64,000 bases of DNA from Pseudomonas paeninsulae (GTDB lineage: Bacteria > Pseudomonadota > Gammaproteobacteria > Pseudomonadales > Pseudomonadaceae): NCBI RefSeq assembly GCF_035621475.1, contig NZ_CP141799.1, positions 4,142,501-4,206,500 of the forward strand. The letters run 5' to 3'. Numbering within the stretch: the stretch's first letter is position 1; each line of letters begins with the position of its first letter. The notes below the pieces were generated by a model. It saw only the letters and a program-made list of their open reading frames with translations. It was not told the origin of the DNA and made no database searches. Positions 34,420-46,645 of this stretch are shown here, piece after piece. The position numbers were made by a program, and so were the translations under genes.

Positions 34420-35765
34420 CAGGCGAGCGCCTCCACGGCTTGGGCGAACAGGTGTCCGCGCGCTTCGAAATTCTTGAACATGTCCAGGCTGGCGCAAGCC
34501 GGCGAGAGCAGCACGGCATCGCCCGCTTGGGCCAGTTCGGCGGAGCGCTGCACGGCCTCCTCCAGGCTGGTCACCCGGATCAGCGGCACGCCGTCGCCGA
34601 GCGCCGCAGCCAGACGCTCGGCATCGCGGCCGAGCAACACCACGGCGCGGCAGAACTGCGCGACCGGCTTGCCCAAGGCGGAGAAATCGGCACCCTTGCC
34701 GTCGCCACCGGCGATCAACACCAGCTTGCCGGCGATATCCGCGCCTAGACCCTCGATGGCAGCCAGGGCGGCGCCGACGTTGGTCGCCTTGGAGTCGTCG
34801 TAGTAGCTCACGGCATTACGTTCACCGACCCACTGGCAGCGGTGCGGCAGGCCGGCGAAGCGTTGCAGGGCCTCCAGCATCGGTGCCATCGGTAGCCCGG
34901 CCGCATGCCCCAGAGCCAACGCCGCCAGGGCATTGGACTGGTTATGCGCACCACGGATTTTCAATTCGCGCACCGGCAGCAGCGCGTCGAACTGGTAGGC
35001 CAGGTATTTCTCGCCGTTCTCCTCGAGCAGACCGAAGCGCTTGAAATCCGGCTTGCCCAGACCGAACAACCAGCACGGCATATCGTCCGCTACCAGCGGC
35101 CGCGACAATGCATCGTCGCGATTGACCACCACCTGACGCGCGCCGCGAAAAATCCGGTGCTTGGCCAGGTGATAAGCCGCCAGCGAGGCGTAGCGATCCA
35201 TATGGTCTTCGCTGATGTTCAGGCAGGTCGCCACTTCAGCGTTCAGCTGATCGGTGGTTTCCAACTGGAAGCTGGACAGTTCCAGCACATACAGCTCGAC
35301 TTCGTCGCTGAGCAAATCCAGCGCGGGCGTACCCAGGTTGCCGCCGACCGCGACCTTCTTGCCGGCCGCCGCCGCCATCTCGCCGACCAATGTGGTCACC
35401 GTGCTCTTGGCGTTGGAACCGGTGATGGCCACGATGGGAGCCTTGGCATAACGAGCGAACAGCTCTATATCGCCGGAAAGCTTTACGCCACGGGCAGCCG
35501 CCTCCTGCAACGCCGGGGTGGCAATCGCCAGGCCCGGGCTGACCAGCAACTCGCTGGCACGGCAGAGGAAGTCCACGTCCAGCTCGCCACAACGCACTTC
35601 CACCTGCGGGAACTGTTCACGCAGGGTGCTCAGCTCTGGCGGATTGGCACGGCTATCGACCACGGCAAAGGCCAAGCCCTGGCGCGCGAGAAAACGCACC
35701 AGAGACATGCCGCTCTTGCCGAGGCCGACAACGATGCGGAATTGGTCGGAAGCGATCAGGCTCAT
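34419..35765 (-). CDS. murD: UDP-N-acetylmuramoylalanine--D-glutamate ligase MurD
   Basis: The 448-residue Mur ligase adds D-Glu. Domain 1 starts with RIVVGLGKSGMSLVRFL. The P-loop reads ITGSNAKSTVTTLVGEM, with Ala in the position where E. coli has Gly (GSNGKST). NISEDHMDRYASL and YYDDSKATNVGAALAAI are intact. The Ala variant is probably normal for Pseudomonas. The gap to mraY is 7 bp. Confidence 0.97.
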   Translation of the reverse strand: MSLIASDQFRIVVGLGKSGMSLVRFLARQGLAFAVVDSRANPPELSTLREQFPQVEVRCGELDVDFLCRASELLVSPGLAIATPALQEAAARGVKLSGDIELFARYAKAPIVAITGSNAKSTVTTLVGEMAAAAGKKVAVGGNLGTPALDLLSDEVELYVLELSSFQLETTDQLNAEVATCLNISEDHMDRYASLAAYHLAKHRIFRGARQVVVNRDDALSRPLVADDMPCWLFGLGKPDFKRFGLLEENGEKYLAYQFDALLPVRELKIRGAHNQSNALAALALGHAAGLPMAPMLEALQRFAGLPHRCQWVGERNAVSYYDDSKATNVGAALAAIEGLGADIAGKLVLIAGGDGKGADFSALGKPVAQFCRAVVLLGRDAERLAAALGDGVPLIRVTSLEEAVQRSAELAQAGDAVLLSPACASLDMFKNFEARGHLFAQAVEALA

Positions 35766-35772
35766 AGTCTCC

Positions 35773-36855
35773 TCAACGCAATTTCAAGGTGGCAAGGCCG
35801 ATCAGCACCAAAATCACGGTGATGATCCAGAAACGTACGATGACGCGGGGCTCGGGCCAGCCTTTCAGTTCGAAGTGGTGGTGAATCGGCGCCATGCGGA
35901 ACACCCGCTTGCCGGTCAATTTGAACGAAGCGACCTGGATGATCACCGACAGGGTTTCCATGACGAACACCCCGCCCATGATGAACAGCACCACTTCCTG
36001 GCGGACGATCACCGCAATGGTGCCCAGGGCCGCACCCAGCGCTAGCGCGCCGACATCGCCCATGAACACCTGGGCCGGGTAAGTGTTGAACCAGAGGAAG
36101 CCCAGACCGGCACCGACCAGGGCAGCGCAGAACACGATCAACTCGCCCGCGCCCGGCAGGTAGGGGATGAACAGGTATTCGGCAAACTTCACGTTGCCCG
36201 ACAGGTAGCAGAAGATCCCCAGGGCGCCGCCGACCATCACGGTGGGCAGAATCGCCAGGCCATCCAGGCCATCGGTGAGGTTGACCGCGTTGCTCGAGCC
36301 GACGATGACGAAGTAGGTCAGCACCACGAAGCCCGCGCCCAGCTGGATACTCACATCTTTCAGCAACGGCAGAATCAGGGTGGTTTCTGCCGGGTGGTGC
36401 GCAGTCATATAAAGGAACAAGGCCGCAGCCAGGCCGAACACCGATTGCCAGAAATACTTCCAGCGACTCGGCAGGCCGCGCGAATCCTTCTCGATCACCT
36501 TGCGGTAGTCGTCGACCCAGCCGATCGCGCCGAACAGCAGGGTCACCACAAGTACCACCCACACATAACGATTGCTCAGGTCGGCCCAGAGCAAGGTGCT
36601 GATCGCGATGGCGGAGAGAATCAGCGCGCCGCCCATGGTCGGCGTGCCCTTCTTCGACAGGTGCGACTGCGGTCCGTCACTGCGCACCGACTGGCCGATC
36701 TGGCGGATCTGCAAAGTACGGATCATCCACGGCCCCAGCCACAACGACAGCGCCAGTGCGGTCAGCACACCGAGAATCCCGCGCAGGGTCAGGTACTGAA
36801 AGACCGCGAAGCCCTTGTGGAACTGTTGCAGGTACTCCGCCAGCAGCAGCAGCAT
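35773..36855 (-). CDS. mraY: Phospho-MurNAc-pentapeptide translocase MraY
   Basis: The 360-residue protein has ten membrane helices and makes lipid I from UDP-MurNAc-pentapeptide and undecaprenyl phosphate. Conserved motifs include the Asp pair of [26 protein letters not shown] and the His cluster [13 protein letters not shown]. The length equals that of E. coli (360). The ATG abuts the murF stop (TAAATG). Confidence 0.98.
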   Translation of the reverse strand: MLLLLAEYLQQFHKGFAVFQYLTLRGILGVLTALALSLWLGPWMIRTLQIRQIGQSVRSDGPQSHLSKKGTPTMGGALILSAIAISTLLWADLSNRYVWVVLVVTLLFGAIGWVDDYRKVIEKDSRGLPSRWKYFWQSVFGLAAALFLYMTAHHPAETTLILPLLKDVSIQLGAGFVVLTYFVIVGSSNAVNLTDGLDGLAILPTVMVGGALGIFCYLSGNVKFAEYLFIPYLPGAGELIVFCAALVGAGLGFLWFNTYPAQVFMGDVGALALGAALGTIAVIVRQEVVLFIMGGVFVMETLSVIIQVASFKLTGKRVFRMAPIHHHFELKGWPEPRVIVRFWIITVILVLIGLATLKLR

Positions 36856-38250
36856 TTAGTGACTCTCCATTGGGTGATTCTCGCTGGATATGCCACAGAG
36901 CGCCGCCACGACTTTATCCATCGCGGCGCTGCGTGAACCTTTGATTAGAATGGTGGTGTCGCCATGTTCGCTGCGGAGCGCTTCGATCAGACCGGCTTGA
37001 TCGGTAAAATGCCGGCCATCTGCACCGAACGCGGCAACCGCATGAGCCATCAGCGGGCCAACCGCATAGAGCGCGGCAACCTTGCCAGCGGCATAGCTGC
37101 CCACATCGCGGTGAGCTTGCTCAGCCCAGGCTCCCAGCTCGCCCATGTCCCCGAGCACCAGAACGGTGCGACCAGAGAAGCCGGCGAGTATATCAACCGC
37201 CGCGCAGATCGACGCGGGGTTGGCGTTATAGCTGTCATCGATTACCCGCACGCCATTACTCGCCAGCTGCGCTACGGCGCGGCCTTTGACCGGTTGCAGG
37301 TTTTCCAGGCCATTCTTGATATCGACCAGCGGCACGCTCAGGGCCTGCGCCGCCGCAGATGCAGCCAAGGCATTGGCAACATTGTGCTCGCCGAGCAGGT
37401 TGAGCTGGATACGCGCCAGGCCATCGGCACAGTGCAGGGTAAACGCCGAGCAGCCGCGTGCGTCGCGGTCCAGGTCGCTGACATGGAAGTCGGCCGCCGG
37501 ATTGTGCAAGGCGAAACTGAGGACCCGCTTGTCGCCTGCGCGCTGCTGCCAGAGTGCAAAGGCCGCGTCGTCACGATTGAGCACGGCAATCCCGCCCTCG
37601 CCCAGCCCTTCGAGGATCTCGCCTTTAGCCTCGACGATCTTTTCCGGCCCGCCAAACTCGCCCACATGGGCGGTTCCGGCGTTGGTGATGATGGCCACCT
37701 GGGGCCGGGTCAGCCCGACCGTGTAGGCGATCTCGCCGACATGGTTGGCGCCCAGTTCGATCACCGCCGCGACATGTTCGGGCGCCAACTCAAGGAGAGT
37801 CAGGGGCGCACCCAGGTCGTTGTTCAGATTGCCACGGGTAGCCAGCACGGCACCGCCCTGCGCGCCGAACGCCGTGCGCAGAATGCTGGCCAGCATTTCC
37901 TTGACCGTGGTCTTGCCGCTGGAACCGGTGACCGCAACCAGCGGGCCGCCATAGGCCCGACGATTCAGGGCGCCGAGCCGGCCAAGCGCCAGGCGCGTAT
38001 CAGCCACCAGCAACTGTGGCAACGGTGCGTTCGCCACTTCCCGCTCGACCAGCGCAGCCACCGCCCCCTTGGCGGCGACATCGGCCAGGTAAGCGTGACC
38101 GTCGAAGTTCGGCCCGGTCAGCGCAATGAATAGCTGACCCGACTGAATCGCCCGGCTGTCGGTGCTGACCGCATCGAAGGCGCAATCTTCACCGATCAGG
38201 CGCGCATTCAGCGCCGCGCTGATTTCGCTCAATCGCAGGGCTTTAAGCAT
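36856..38250 (-). CDS. murF: UDP-MurNAc-tripeptide--D-Ala-D-Ala ligase MurF
   Basis: The 464-residue Mur ligase adds the D-Ala-D-Ala dipeptide made by DdlB. It has the P-loop VTGSSGKTTVKEMLAS, ELGANHVGEIAYTVGL and VIDDSYNANPASICAAV. The ATG at 38250 (MLKALRLSEIS) is in the tail of murE (8-nt overlap). Confidence 0.97.
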   Translation of the reverse strand: MLKALRLSEISAALNARLIGEDCAFDAVSTDSRAIQSGQLFIALTGPNFDGHAYLADVAAKGAVAALVEREVANAPLPQLLVADTRLALGRLGALNRRAYGGPLVAVTGSSGKTTVKEMLASILRTAFGAQGGAVLATRGNLNNDLGAPLTLLELAPEHVAAVIELGANHVGEIAYTVGLTRPQVAIITNAGTAHVGEFGGPEKIVEAKGEILEGLGEGGIAVLNRDDAAFALWQQRAGDKRVLSFALHNPAADFHVSDLDRDARGCSAFTLHCADGLARIQLNLLGEHNVANALAASAAAQALSVPLVDIKNGLENLQPVKGRAVAQLASNGVRVIDDSYNANPASICAAVDILAGFSGRTVLVLGDMGELGAWAEQAHRDVGSYAAGKVAALYAVGPLMAHAVAAFGADGRHFTDQAGLIEALRSEHGDTTILIKGSRSAAMDKVVAALCGISSENHPMESH

Positions 38251-39705
38251 GTCCAACCTCCCATGCCGCCAGGGCTTTGCCAGCTTCGACCAGATCGGAG
38301 AATGGCTGGCGCACGCCGTTGATTTCCTGATAGTCCTCGTGGCCCTTACCAGCCAGCACCAGCACATCGGCCGGGCCGGCGGTGGCTATCAACTGGGCGA
38401 TGGCCTGAGCGCGACCATGGATGAACTGCACGCTGTCGGGCATAGCAAAACCTGCGCGAATATCGCTGAATATCTGCCCGGGAGCCTCGCTACGCGGGTT
38501 GTCGTCGGTGACCAGCACGCTATCGGCCAGACGCTCAACCACGGCCGCCATCAGCGGACGCTTGCCGCGATCACGGTCACCACCACAGCCGAACAGGCAC
38601 AGCAAACGACCTTTGACATGCGGCCGCAGGGCTTCGAGAACCTTTTCCAGGGCATCCGGGGTGTGCGCGTAATCAACCACCACCACTGGCTGTTCGACTC
38701 CGCCCAAGCGCTGCATGCGCCCGACCGGGCCTTGCAACTGCGGGAGCACCTTGAGAATTTCGTCGAGTGGATAATCCATGCCCAGCAGAGCACCGACCAC
38801 CGCCAGCAGGTTGCTCAGGTTGAAGCGCCCCAGCAGTGCGCTGCGTACGTTACCTTCGCCGCGCGGCGTGACCAGCTTGACCCGCACACCTTGCTCGTCG
38901 AACTGGGCGTCGCGGCAGTACAGATAAGCCGTGGGGTCTTCCAGGCTGTAGCTGATCAGGCGCGAGTCATGCTCGGCACGGGCCAGTTTACGACCGAATT
39001 CGTCGTCCAGATTGAGCACCCGGCAACGCAAGCCCGACCAGGCGAACAAGGCCGCCTTGGCCTCGCCATAGGCGTCCATCGAACCGTGATAGTCCAGATG
39101 ATCGCGCGACAGGTTGGTGAAGACCGCCACGTCGAACGCCAGCGCCGTCACCCGGCCCTGGTGCAAGCCATGGGAGGAGACCTCCATGGCCACCGCACGG
39201 GCACCGGCATTCTTCAGGTCGGCCAGGGTGGCCTGCACGCCGATCGGATCCGGGGTGGTATGCCGACCGAGGGCCAAGGCGTGGTAAAAGCCGTTGCCCA
39301 GGGTACCGACGATGCCGCAGCGCTCACCCAGCAAATCCAACGCCTGGGCCAACAACTGGCTGACGCTGGTCTTGCCGTTGGTGCCAGTGATGCCAACCAG
39401 ATGCAACCTGCGGCTCGGTTCACCGTAGAAGCGCCCGGCGATGGCCGACAGCTGACCGGCCAAGCCCTTGATCGCCACCAGCTCAGCGCTGCTGGCCGTC
39501 ATGCTTGGCGCACCCTCGGCCTCATAGGCCACCGCAGCGGCACCGCGGGCAATCGCGTCGGCAATATGCACGCGGCCGTCCTGCTGGCTACCCGGCACGG
39601 CAAGGAACAGATCACCGGGACGCACCTTGCGACTATCCAGGGTCAATTCACGGATCAGCACCGCACTGGCGGCTTCAGGCAACAGTTGATTCAGAGGCAT
39701 GGGCA

Positions 39706-39706
<1 letters not shown>
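38243..39706 (-). CDS. murE: UDP-MurNAc-L-Ala-D-Glu--meso-diaminopimelate ligase MurE
   Basis: The 487-residue Mur ligase has the P-loop ITGTNGKTSVSQLLAQAL and EVSSHGLHQGRV. The DNPR motif (VTDDNPRSEAPG) is the marker of meso-diaminopimelate rather than lysine specificity, as expected for a Gram-negative cell wall. The start ATG at 39706 overlaps the ftsI stop by 1 nt; a second ATG two codons later is also possible. Confidence 0.97.
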
Positions 39707-41725
<2,019 letters not shown>

Positions 41726-41729
<4 letters not shown>

Positions 41730-42667
41730 CGCATTTTCTCCGCCACACGCATGACGGCGCTACGCGAGCGCGGATTGGCCTTCAGCTCGGTTTCGGAAGC
41801 GAACTGCGGCTTGCCGATCAGTTTCAAACGGGGCTCGAAGGCCTTGGGGATGATCGGCAGGTCGCGCGGGTACTCGTCCCGCTCGCCCTTGGCATGCTTG
41901 CGCATGAACTGCTTGACGATGCGATCCTCAAGGGAGTGAAAGCTGATCACCACCAAGCGCCCGCCCACTTCAAGCGTCTCCAGCGCGGCATCGAGGCCAC
42001 GCTGCAGATCGCCGAGCTCGTTATTGATGTAGATGCGCAGCCCCTGGAACGCGCGGGTCGCCGGATTCTTGCCCTTCTCCCAGGCGGGATTGGCCACCGT
42101 CAGCACCTGGGCCAAGTCGGCGGTGCGCTCAAAGGGCTGTTCCGCACGACGCAACACCACGGCACGAGCCATGCGCCTGGCGAAACGCTCTTCGCCATAC
42201 TCCTTAAAGACCCTGGCAATTTCCTCTTCGCTGGCGCTGGCGATCCACTGCGCCGCACTGACGCCGCGTGCGGGGTCCATGCGCATGTCCAGCGGGCCAT
42301 CGTTGAGGAAGCTGAAACCGCGCTCAGCGTCGTCCAGCTGGGGCGAGGAAACGCCCAGGTCCAGCAGAACGCCATTGACCTTGCCAACCAGCCCGCGGAC
42401 AGCAGCTTCCTCGCCAAGTTCCGCAAAACTGCGCTGCACAACGACAAAGCGGCCGTCTTCGGCCGCTAACTCATTCCCCGTGGCAATCGCCAAGGGGTCC
42501 TTGTCAAACCCCAGCAAGCGCCCGTCTAGCCCGAGCCTTTCGAGGATTAACCGGCTATGCCCGCCACGACCGAAGGTGCCATCCAGGTAACAGCCATCCG
42601 CACGCACGGCCAACCCGTCGACAGCCTCGTCGAGTAGCACAGTAATATGGCGAAAGCTGCTGGTCAT
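41726..42667 (-). CDS. rsmH: 16S rRNA (cytosine-1402-N4)-methyltransferase RsmH
   Basis: The 313-residue SAM methyltransferase (formerly MraW) starts [15 protein letters not shown] and has the SAM-binding [16 protein letters not shown]. Further signatures are [20 protein letters not shown] and [16 protein letters not shown]. It works with RsmI at C1402 in the ribosomal P site. The ATG at 42667 gives the usual length; a GTG two codons upstream overlaps the mraZ stop and is the alternative. Confidence 0.96.
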
Positions 42668-42669
42668 AG

Positions 42670-43125
42670 TCACAGGATCAAGTCACGTAGTTCGTCGGAC
42701 AAAGCACCCGGTTGCTTGATGGCCGCCAAATCGGCATCGGCGACCGCATTCCAGGTATCTTCGTCCCACAGTTGAAATTTATTCAGTTGGCCGACCAACA
42801 TCGCGCGTTTATCCAGCCTGGCGTACTCGCGTAGACGCGGCGGCACCAGGAAACGACCGCTTGCATCCAGCTCGAGGTCAACAGCATTACCGATCAGCAA
42901 ACGCTGCAAACGGCGGTTCTCTTCACGGAAGGAGGCCAACTCGCGCAGCTTGTTCTCGATCTGCTCCCACTCAGCCAGTGGGTAGACACAGAGGCAGGGG
43001 TCGATGGCATCGATGGTCACGATAAGCTGGCCCGCACAACGCGACACGAGCTCGTCCCGATACCGACTTGGCATCGCGAGTCGCCCTTTGGCGTCGAGAC
43101 TGATGGCGTTGGCTCCACGAAACAC
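42670..43125 (-). CDS. mraZ: Transcriptional regulator MraZ
   Basis: The 151-residue protein has two SpoVT/AbrB-like repeats, [19 protein letters not shown] and the [17 protein letters not shown] region. It represses the division cluster by binding GTGG-type repeats upstream of itself. It starts at a GTG following AGGGGAGG. Three GTGG repeats at exact 10-bp spacing lie 44-67 nt upstream of the GTG and are the probable operator. Confidence 0.96.
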   Translation of the reverse strand: MFRGANAISLDAKGRLAMPSRYRDELVSRCAGQLIVTIDAIDPCLCVYPLAEWEQIENKLRELASFREENRRLQRLLIGNAVDLELDASGRFLVPPRLREYARLDKRAMLVGQLNKFQLWDEDTWNAVADADLAAIKQPGALSDELRDLIL

Positions 43126-43168
43126 AGCTGCGCCTCCCCTTAAATTAGCTATCCATGCCCAAAAAAAC

Positions 43169-43192
43169 CCACTTCATGCCACTTCTTACCAC
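43169..43192 (-). promoter_or_regulatory. MraZ operator: three GTGG repeats at 10-bp spacing
   Basis: On the minus strand GTGG occurs at 43189-43192, 43179-43182 and 43169-43172, a perfect 10-bp period, with TTGGG at 43158-43162 one further step on. E. coli MraZ binds TGGGN repeats separated by 5 nt. The repeats sit just past the predicted transcription start, suited to repression. Confidence 0.7.
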
Positions 43193-43200
43193 CTGCGCAC

Positions 43201-43230
43201 ACTATAGGAACGCCCACACCCCACCGTCAA
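43201..43230 (-). promoter_or_regulatory. Sigma-70 promoter of the division cluster (Pmra)
   Basis: TTGACG (43225-43230), an 18-nt spacer and TATAGT (43201-43206) on the minus strand form a good promoter. The spacer itself contains GTGGGGTGTGGG, so MraZ could also bind over the core promoter. Confidence 0.7.
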
Positions 43231-43437
43231 GGCACGCCTGGAGGGAAAAACCCTTACAGAACGGCGATTTAGCAAACTAAACAGGAGTAAGAGCGGAGCA
43301 TTACGCGGAGTTTTGTGCGGCAAGTTGAGCATGTACAGCAAGCTGCACTTCGAACTTAAAGTGATTTGTTAAGAGTAAGATTTTTTTGGTCTTAGAAAAG
43401 CGAGGAGTAAAGGTGTCGCGGATAGAAAGGAAAGGTG

Positions 43438-43793
43438 GAGAGTCGATCTGTAAGCCGGGTTCTGTCGAGGACAGTCATTCCTCTACGACGTACATCACTG
43501 CACGCCTTTAGCAACCTACCCGGTTCCAGCGCGGGCCACGCCAATGGAACCCTATTTGGTCTTGCTCCGAGTGGGGTTTGCCTAGCCACGGACTGTTACC
43601 AGCCGCGCGGTGCGCTCTTACCGCACCTTTTCACCCTTACCGGCGCCGAAGCGCTTAGGCGGTTATTTTCTGTGGCACTTTCCGTAGGCTCACGCCTCCC
43701 AGGCGTTACCTGGCACTCCGCCCTATGGAGCCCGGACTTTCCTCCCCCGCATTTCGCAGAACGAAACACGGCAGCGACTGTCCGATCGACTCT
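43438..43793 (-). ncRNA. rnpB: RNase P RNA (M1 RNA, bacterial class A)
   Basis: The minus strand shows the RNase P core. The 5' end AGAGTCGATCGGACAGTCGC pairs with the 3' end GATCGACTCT. CR-I is GAGGAAAGTCCGGGCTCC (forward 43726-43743 complement), and the conserved 3' stretch is GAACCCGGCTTACAG. The size of about 356 nt is normal. It cleaves the 5' leaders of tRNA precursors with RnpA. Position between rsmI and mraZ matches what I recall for other Pseudomonas. Ends are good to within a few bases. Confidence 0.95.
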
Positions 43794-43834
43794 CCGCCGC
43801 CAAGGTTACCGGCACGCGCCCGATAGAACAAGGC

Positions 43835-44707
43835 TCAAGCGTCTTTCTGCCGCTCCAGCGCCGCCTGATAGAGCAGATTCTTGCGCACTCCGGTGATTTC
43901 CGCCGCCAACGCCGCCGCTCGCTTGAGGGGCATTTCCTTGAGCAACAACTCGAGCACACGCAGCGCCTCGGCACTGACCGCCGCCTCGCCCTCCGGCGCC
44001 TGCCAGCCAGCGACCAGGACCACGCACTCGCCGCGCTGCTGATTGCTGTCAGCCGCCACCCAGGCGCGCAACTCGCTCAATGGCAGACCCTTGAGCGTCT
44101 CGAAGGTCTTGCTGATCTCACGGGCCAGCAAGGCCGGGCGCTCATCGCCGAACACCGCCTGCATGTCTTCCAGGCACTCGAGGATGCGGTGCGGCGCCTC
44201 ATAGAAGATCAGCGTGCGCGGCTCTTCCTTTACCTGTTCCAGGCGCGTCCGACGGCCGGCGGTCTTGGCCGGCAGAAACCCCTCGAAAATAAACCGGTCG
44301 GACGGCAAGCCCGCCGCCGACAGCGCCGCAATCAGCGCACAGGCCCCCGGCACTGGCACTACGGCGACCCCGGCGGCACGCGCCTGGCGCACCAGGTGAT
44401 AGCCCGGGTCGGAAATCAACGGCGTACCGGCGTCGGAAATCAATGCCACGTCCTCGCCTGCCAACAGCCGCGCGAGAAAGCGCCCGCCCTGATCACGCTC
44501 ATTGTGTTCGTGACAGGCGGCCAGCGGCGTGGCAATCCCGAAATGCTGCATCAGGCGCACGGAGTGGCGGGTGTCCTCGGCAGCGATCAAGGCCACATCG
44601 CCGAGCACCTTGAGCGCCCGCGCACTGATGTCGTCCAGGTTGCCAATTGGCGTGGCGACCACATAAAGGGTGCCGGGAGTGGAATTCAGTGCACCGGGAC
44701 TGGTCAC
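43835..44707 (-). CDS. rsmI: 16S rRNA (cytidine-1402-2'-O)-methyltransferase RsmI
   Basis: The 290-residue tetrapyrrole-methylase-fold enzyme starts [17 protein letters not shown]. It has [30 protein letters not shown] and [16 protein letters not shown]. It is the partner of RsmH at C1402. The start is uncertain. A GTG at 44707 follows AAGAGG by 8 nt and fits the short leader of E. coli RsmI. An ATG at 44740 overlaps a strong -10 (TACAAT, 44739-44744) and would not be transcribed from that promoter, so the GTG is chosen. It is divergent from lpoA. Confidence 0.92.
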   Translation of the reverse strand: MTSPGALNSTPGTLYVVATPIGNLDDISARALKVLGDVALIAAEDTRHSVRLMQHFGIATPLAACHEHNERDQGGRFLARLLAGEDVALISDAGTPLISDPGYHLVRQARAAGVAVVPVPGACALIAALSAAGLPSDRFIFEGFLPAKTAGRRTRLEQVKEEPRTLIFYEAPHRILECLEDMQAVFGDERPALLAREISKTFETLKGLPLSELRAWVAADSNQQRGECVVLVAGWQAPEGEAAVSAEALRVLELLLKEMPLKRAAALAAEITGVRKNLLYQAALERQKDA

Positions 44708-44830
44708 AGCTCGAGCCTCTTCAATCGCAAAAGCACGCATTGTAGCCCGTTTCACGCCATCGACATCGCGCCAGGGCCAGGGCTTGGGTACAATTCGCCG
44801 TTCATTTGATCAAGTATCAGGACCGCTTAC

Positions 44831-46645
44831 ATGATCGCCTGCCTGCGTCCGCTCCTCGCTCTCTGTCTTGCTGGCTTGCTTACCGCCTGCGCCAGCCCGC
44901 CCTCATCCAACCTGGGGGAACTGCCGCGCACCCCTCAAGCCAGCATCGAGCAACTGCTGCAACAGGCCACCGAAAGCAAGCCCGAACAAGCCGCCCTGCT
45001 GCGCCTGGCTGCCGCCGATCAGGCTTATCAGCAGAAAAATATCGCACGCGCCGACAACATCCTCGAACAGGTGCCACTCAGTAGCCTGAAGCCGGCCCAG
45101 CAGATCTTCGCCAGCACCCTGGCCGCCGAACTGGCACTGGCGCGCGAAAAACCCAAAGCCGCCCTGGAAGCGCTCAGCCATCCCAGCCTGGAGCGCCTGG
45201 GAGAACTGCCGATCGAACAACAGGTGCGCACCCAACTGGCTCGCGCCAACGCCCTGCAGGCCGACGGACAGATCCTCGCCGCCGCGCGCGAACGCGTGTA
45301 CATCGCCCCACTGCTGATAAGCGGCGAGACCGCCACCGGCAACCACGAAACCATCTGGAGCCTGGTCTCCAGCCTGCCAAGCGAGCAACTGCAATCTAAC
45401 GACGGCGCCGACCTGGCTGGATGGCTGGGCCTGGCTCAGGCCGCCAAGACTCCTGGCACCTTGCAACAACAGCAAACAGCCATCGATGACTGGCTGGCAC
45501 AACATCCCCAACATCCCGCCGCCCTGCAATTACCGCCAGCACTGCGCAAACTGCAAGAACTGTCCAGCCAACCCTTGCAGGAAATCGCCCTGCTGCTACC
45601 ACAAGAAGGCCCGCTTGCAGCCGTAGCGCGCGCCTTGCGCGACGGCTTTCTCGCCGCCCACTATCAAGCCCAGCAGGCCGGGCAGAACCCGCCGAACATC
45701 CAGCTCTATGACAGCTCACGCATGGCCTCACTGGATGAGTTCTACCGCCAGGCACAGGCTGCTGGCGTGCAACTGGTTATCGGCCCACTGGAAAAACCAC
45801 TGGTCAAACAACTCGGTGATCGCGAGCAATTACCGATCACCACCCTAGCCCTGAACTACAGCGACCCAGGCCAGGAAGGTCCGGTTCAGCTGTTCCAGTT
45901 CGGCCTTGCCGCCGAAGATGAAGCGCGCGAAGCGGCACGCCGCGCCTGGGCTGACGGCATGCGCAGCGCAGCGGCCCTGGTGCCGCGCGGTGATTGGGGC
46001 GACCGGGTACTCGATGCCTTCCGGCAGAGCTGGCAAGCCCAGGGCGGCACCCTGATCGCCGCCGAACATGTTGACCAGCCCGTCGAACTGGCGCGGCAAA
46101 TCGCCGAACTGTTCCAATTGCGTGAAAGCGAAGCACGCAGCAAGCACCTGAAAAACACCCTGGGCACTGCGGTAGCCGGGCAGCCGTCACGGCGCCAGGA
46201 CATCGACTTCATCTTCCTTGCGGCCACCCCGCAGCAAGCGCAACAGATCAAACCGATCCTGGCCTTCCAATACGCTGGCGACGTGCCCGTGTATGCCACT
46301 TCGCACCTGTTTACCGGCAACCACAGCGATGCGCAGTATCACGACCTGAACGGCATCCGCTTTTGCGAAACGCCCTGGCTGCTGAACGTCAACGACCCGG
46401 TACGCCAGCAAGTCGAAAGCCAATGGCCACAAGCCGGAGGCAGTCTCGGCCGCCTCTACGCCATGGGTGCCGACGCCTACCTCCTGGCGCCGCGCCTGAG
46501 CCAGCTCAAGGCCTTGCCGGATACCCGGATCGACGGCCTGTCCGGCAGCCTCAGCCTCAACCCGGCGCAGCGCATTGAACGCCAACTGCCCTGGGCCGAG
46601 TTTCGCGACGGGCGCGTCGAGCGCCTGCCAGACAACCTCAATTGA
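44831..46645 (+). CDS. lpoA: Outer-membrane lipoprotein LpoA, PBP1a activator
   Basis: The 604-residue protein has a signal peptide and lipobox LLTAC (Cys at 18). An N-terminal TPR-like helical domain (about 30-270) is rich in Ala and Gln. The C-terminal LppC domain has a periplasmic-binding fold (about 275-600) with IALLLPQEGPLAAVARALRD and FIFLAATPQQAQQIKP. It reaches through the peptidoglycan to activate the class A synthase. yraN begins in its stop codon. A -10 TACAAT (44789-44794) lies upstream. Confidence 0.93.
   Translation: MIACLRPLLALCLAGLLTACASPPSSNLGELPRTPQASIEQLLQQATESKPEQAALLRLAAADQAYQQKNIARADNILEQVPLSSLKPAQQIFASTLAAELALAREKPKAALEALSHPSLERLGELPIEQQVRTQLARANALQADGQILAAARERVYIAPLLISGETATGNHETIWSLVSSLPSEQLQSNDGADLAGWLGLAQAAKTPGTLQQQQTAIDDWLAQHPQHPAALQLPPALRKLQELSSQPLQEIALLLPQEGPLAAVARALRDGFLAAHYQAQQAGQNPPNIQLYDSSRMASLDEFYRQAQAAGVQLVIGPLEKPLVKQLGDREQLPITTLALNYSDPGQEGPVQLFQFGLAAEDEAREAARRAWADGMRSAAALVPRGDWGDRVLDAFRQSWQAQGGTLIAAEHVDQPVELARQIAELFQLRESEARSKHLKNTLGTAVAGQPSRRQDIDFIFLAATPQQAQQIKPILAFQYAGDVPVYATSHLFTGNHSDAQYHDLNGIRFCETPWLLNVNDPVRQQVESQWPQAGGSLGRLYAMGADAYLLAPRLSQLKALPDTRIDGLSGSLSLNPAQRIERQLPWAEFRDGRVERLPDNLN

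Larger units (their letters stand above)
43126..43437. other. Region between rnpB and mraZ
   Basis: The part near mraZ holds the ribosome site, the MraZ repeats and Pmra. Between 43231 and 43437 I see no gene. There is a weak inverted repeat TAAGA/TCTTA around 43374-43393 with a T-rich loop and no good T-run, possibly the rnpB 3' end structure, and an AT-rich stretch at 43355-43390. Confidence 0.5.

Noticed and set aside
43374..43393. TAAGA/TCTTA hairpin as the rnpB terminator
   Set aside because: Stem of five A/T-rich pairs with an A- or T-run loop and no following T-run; too weak.
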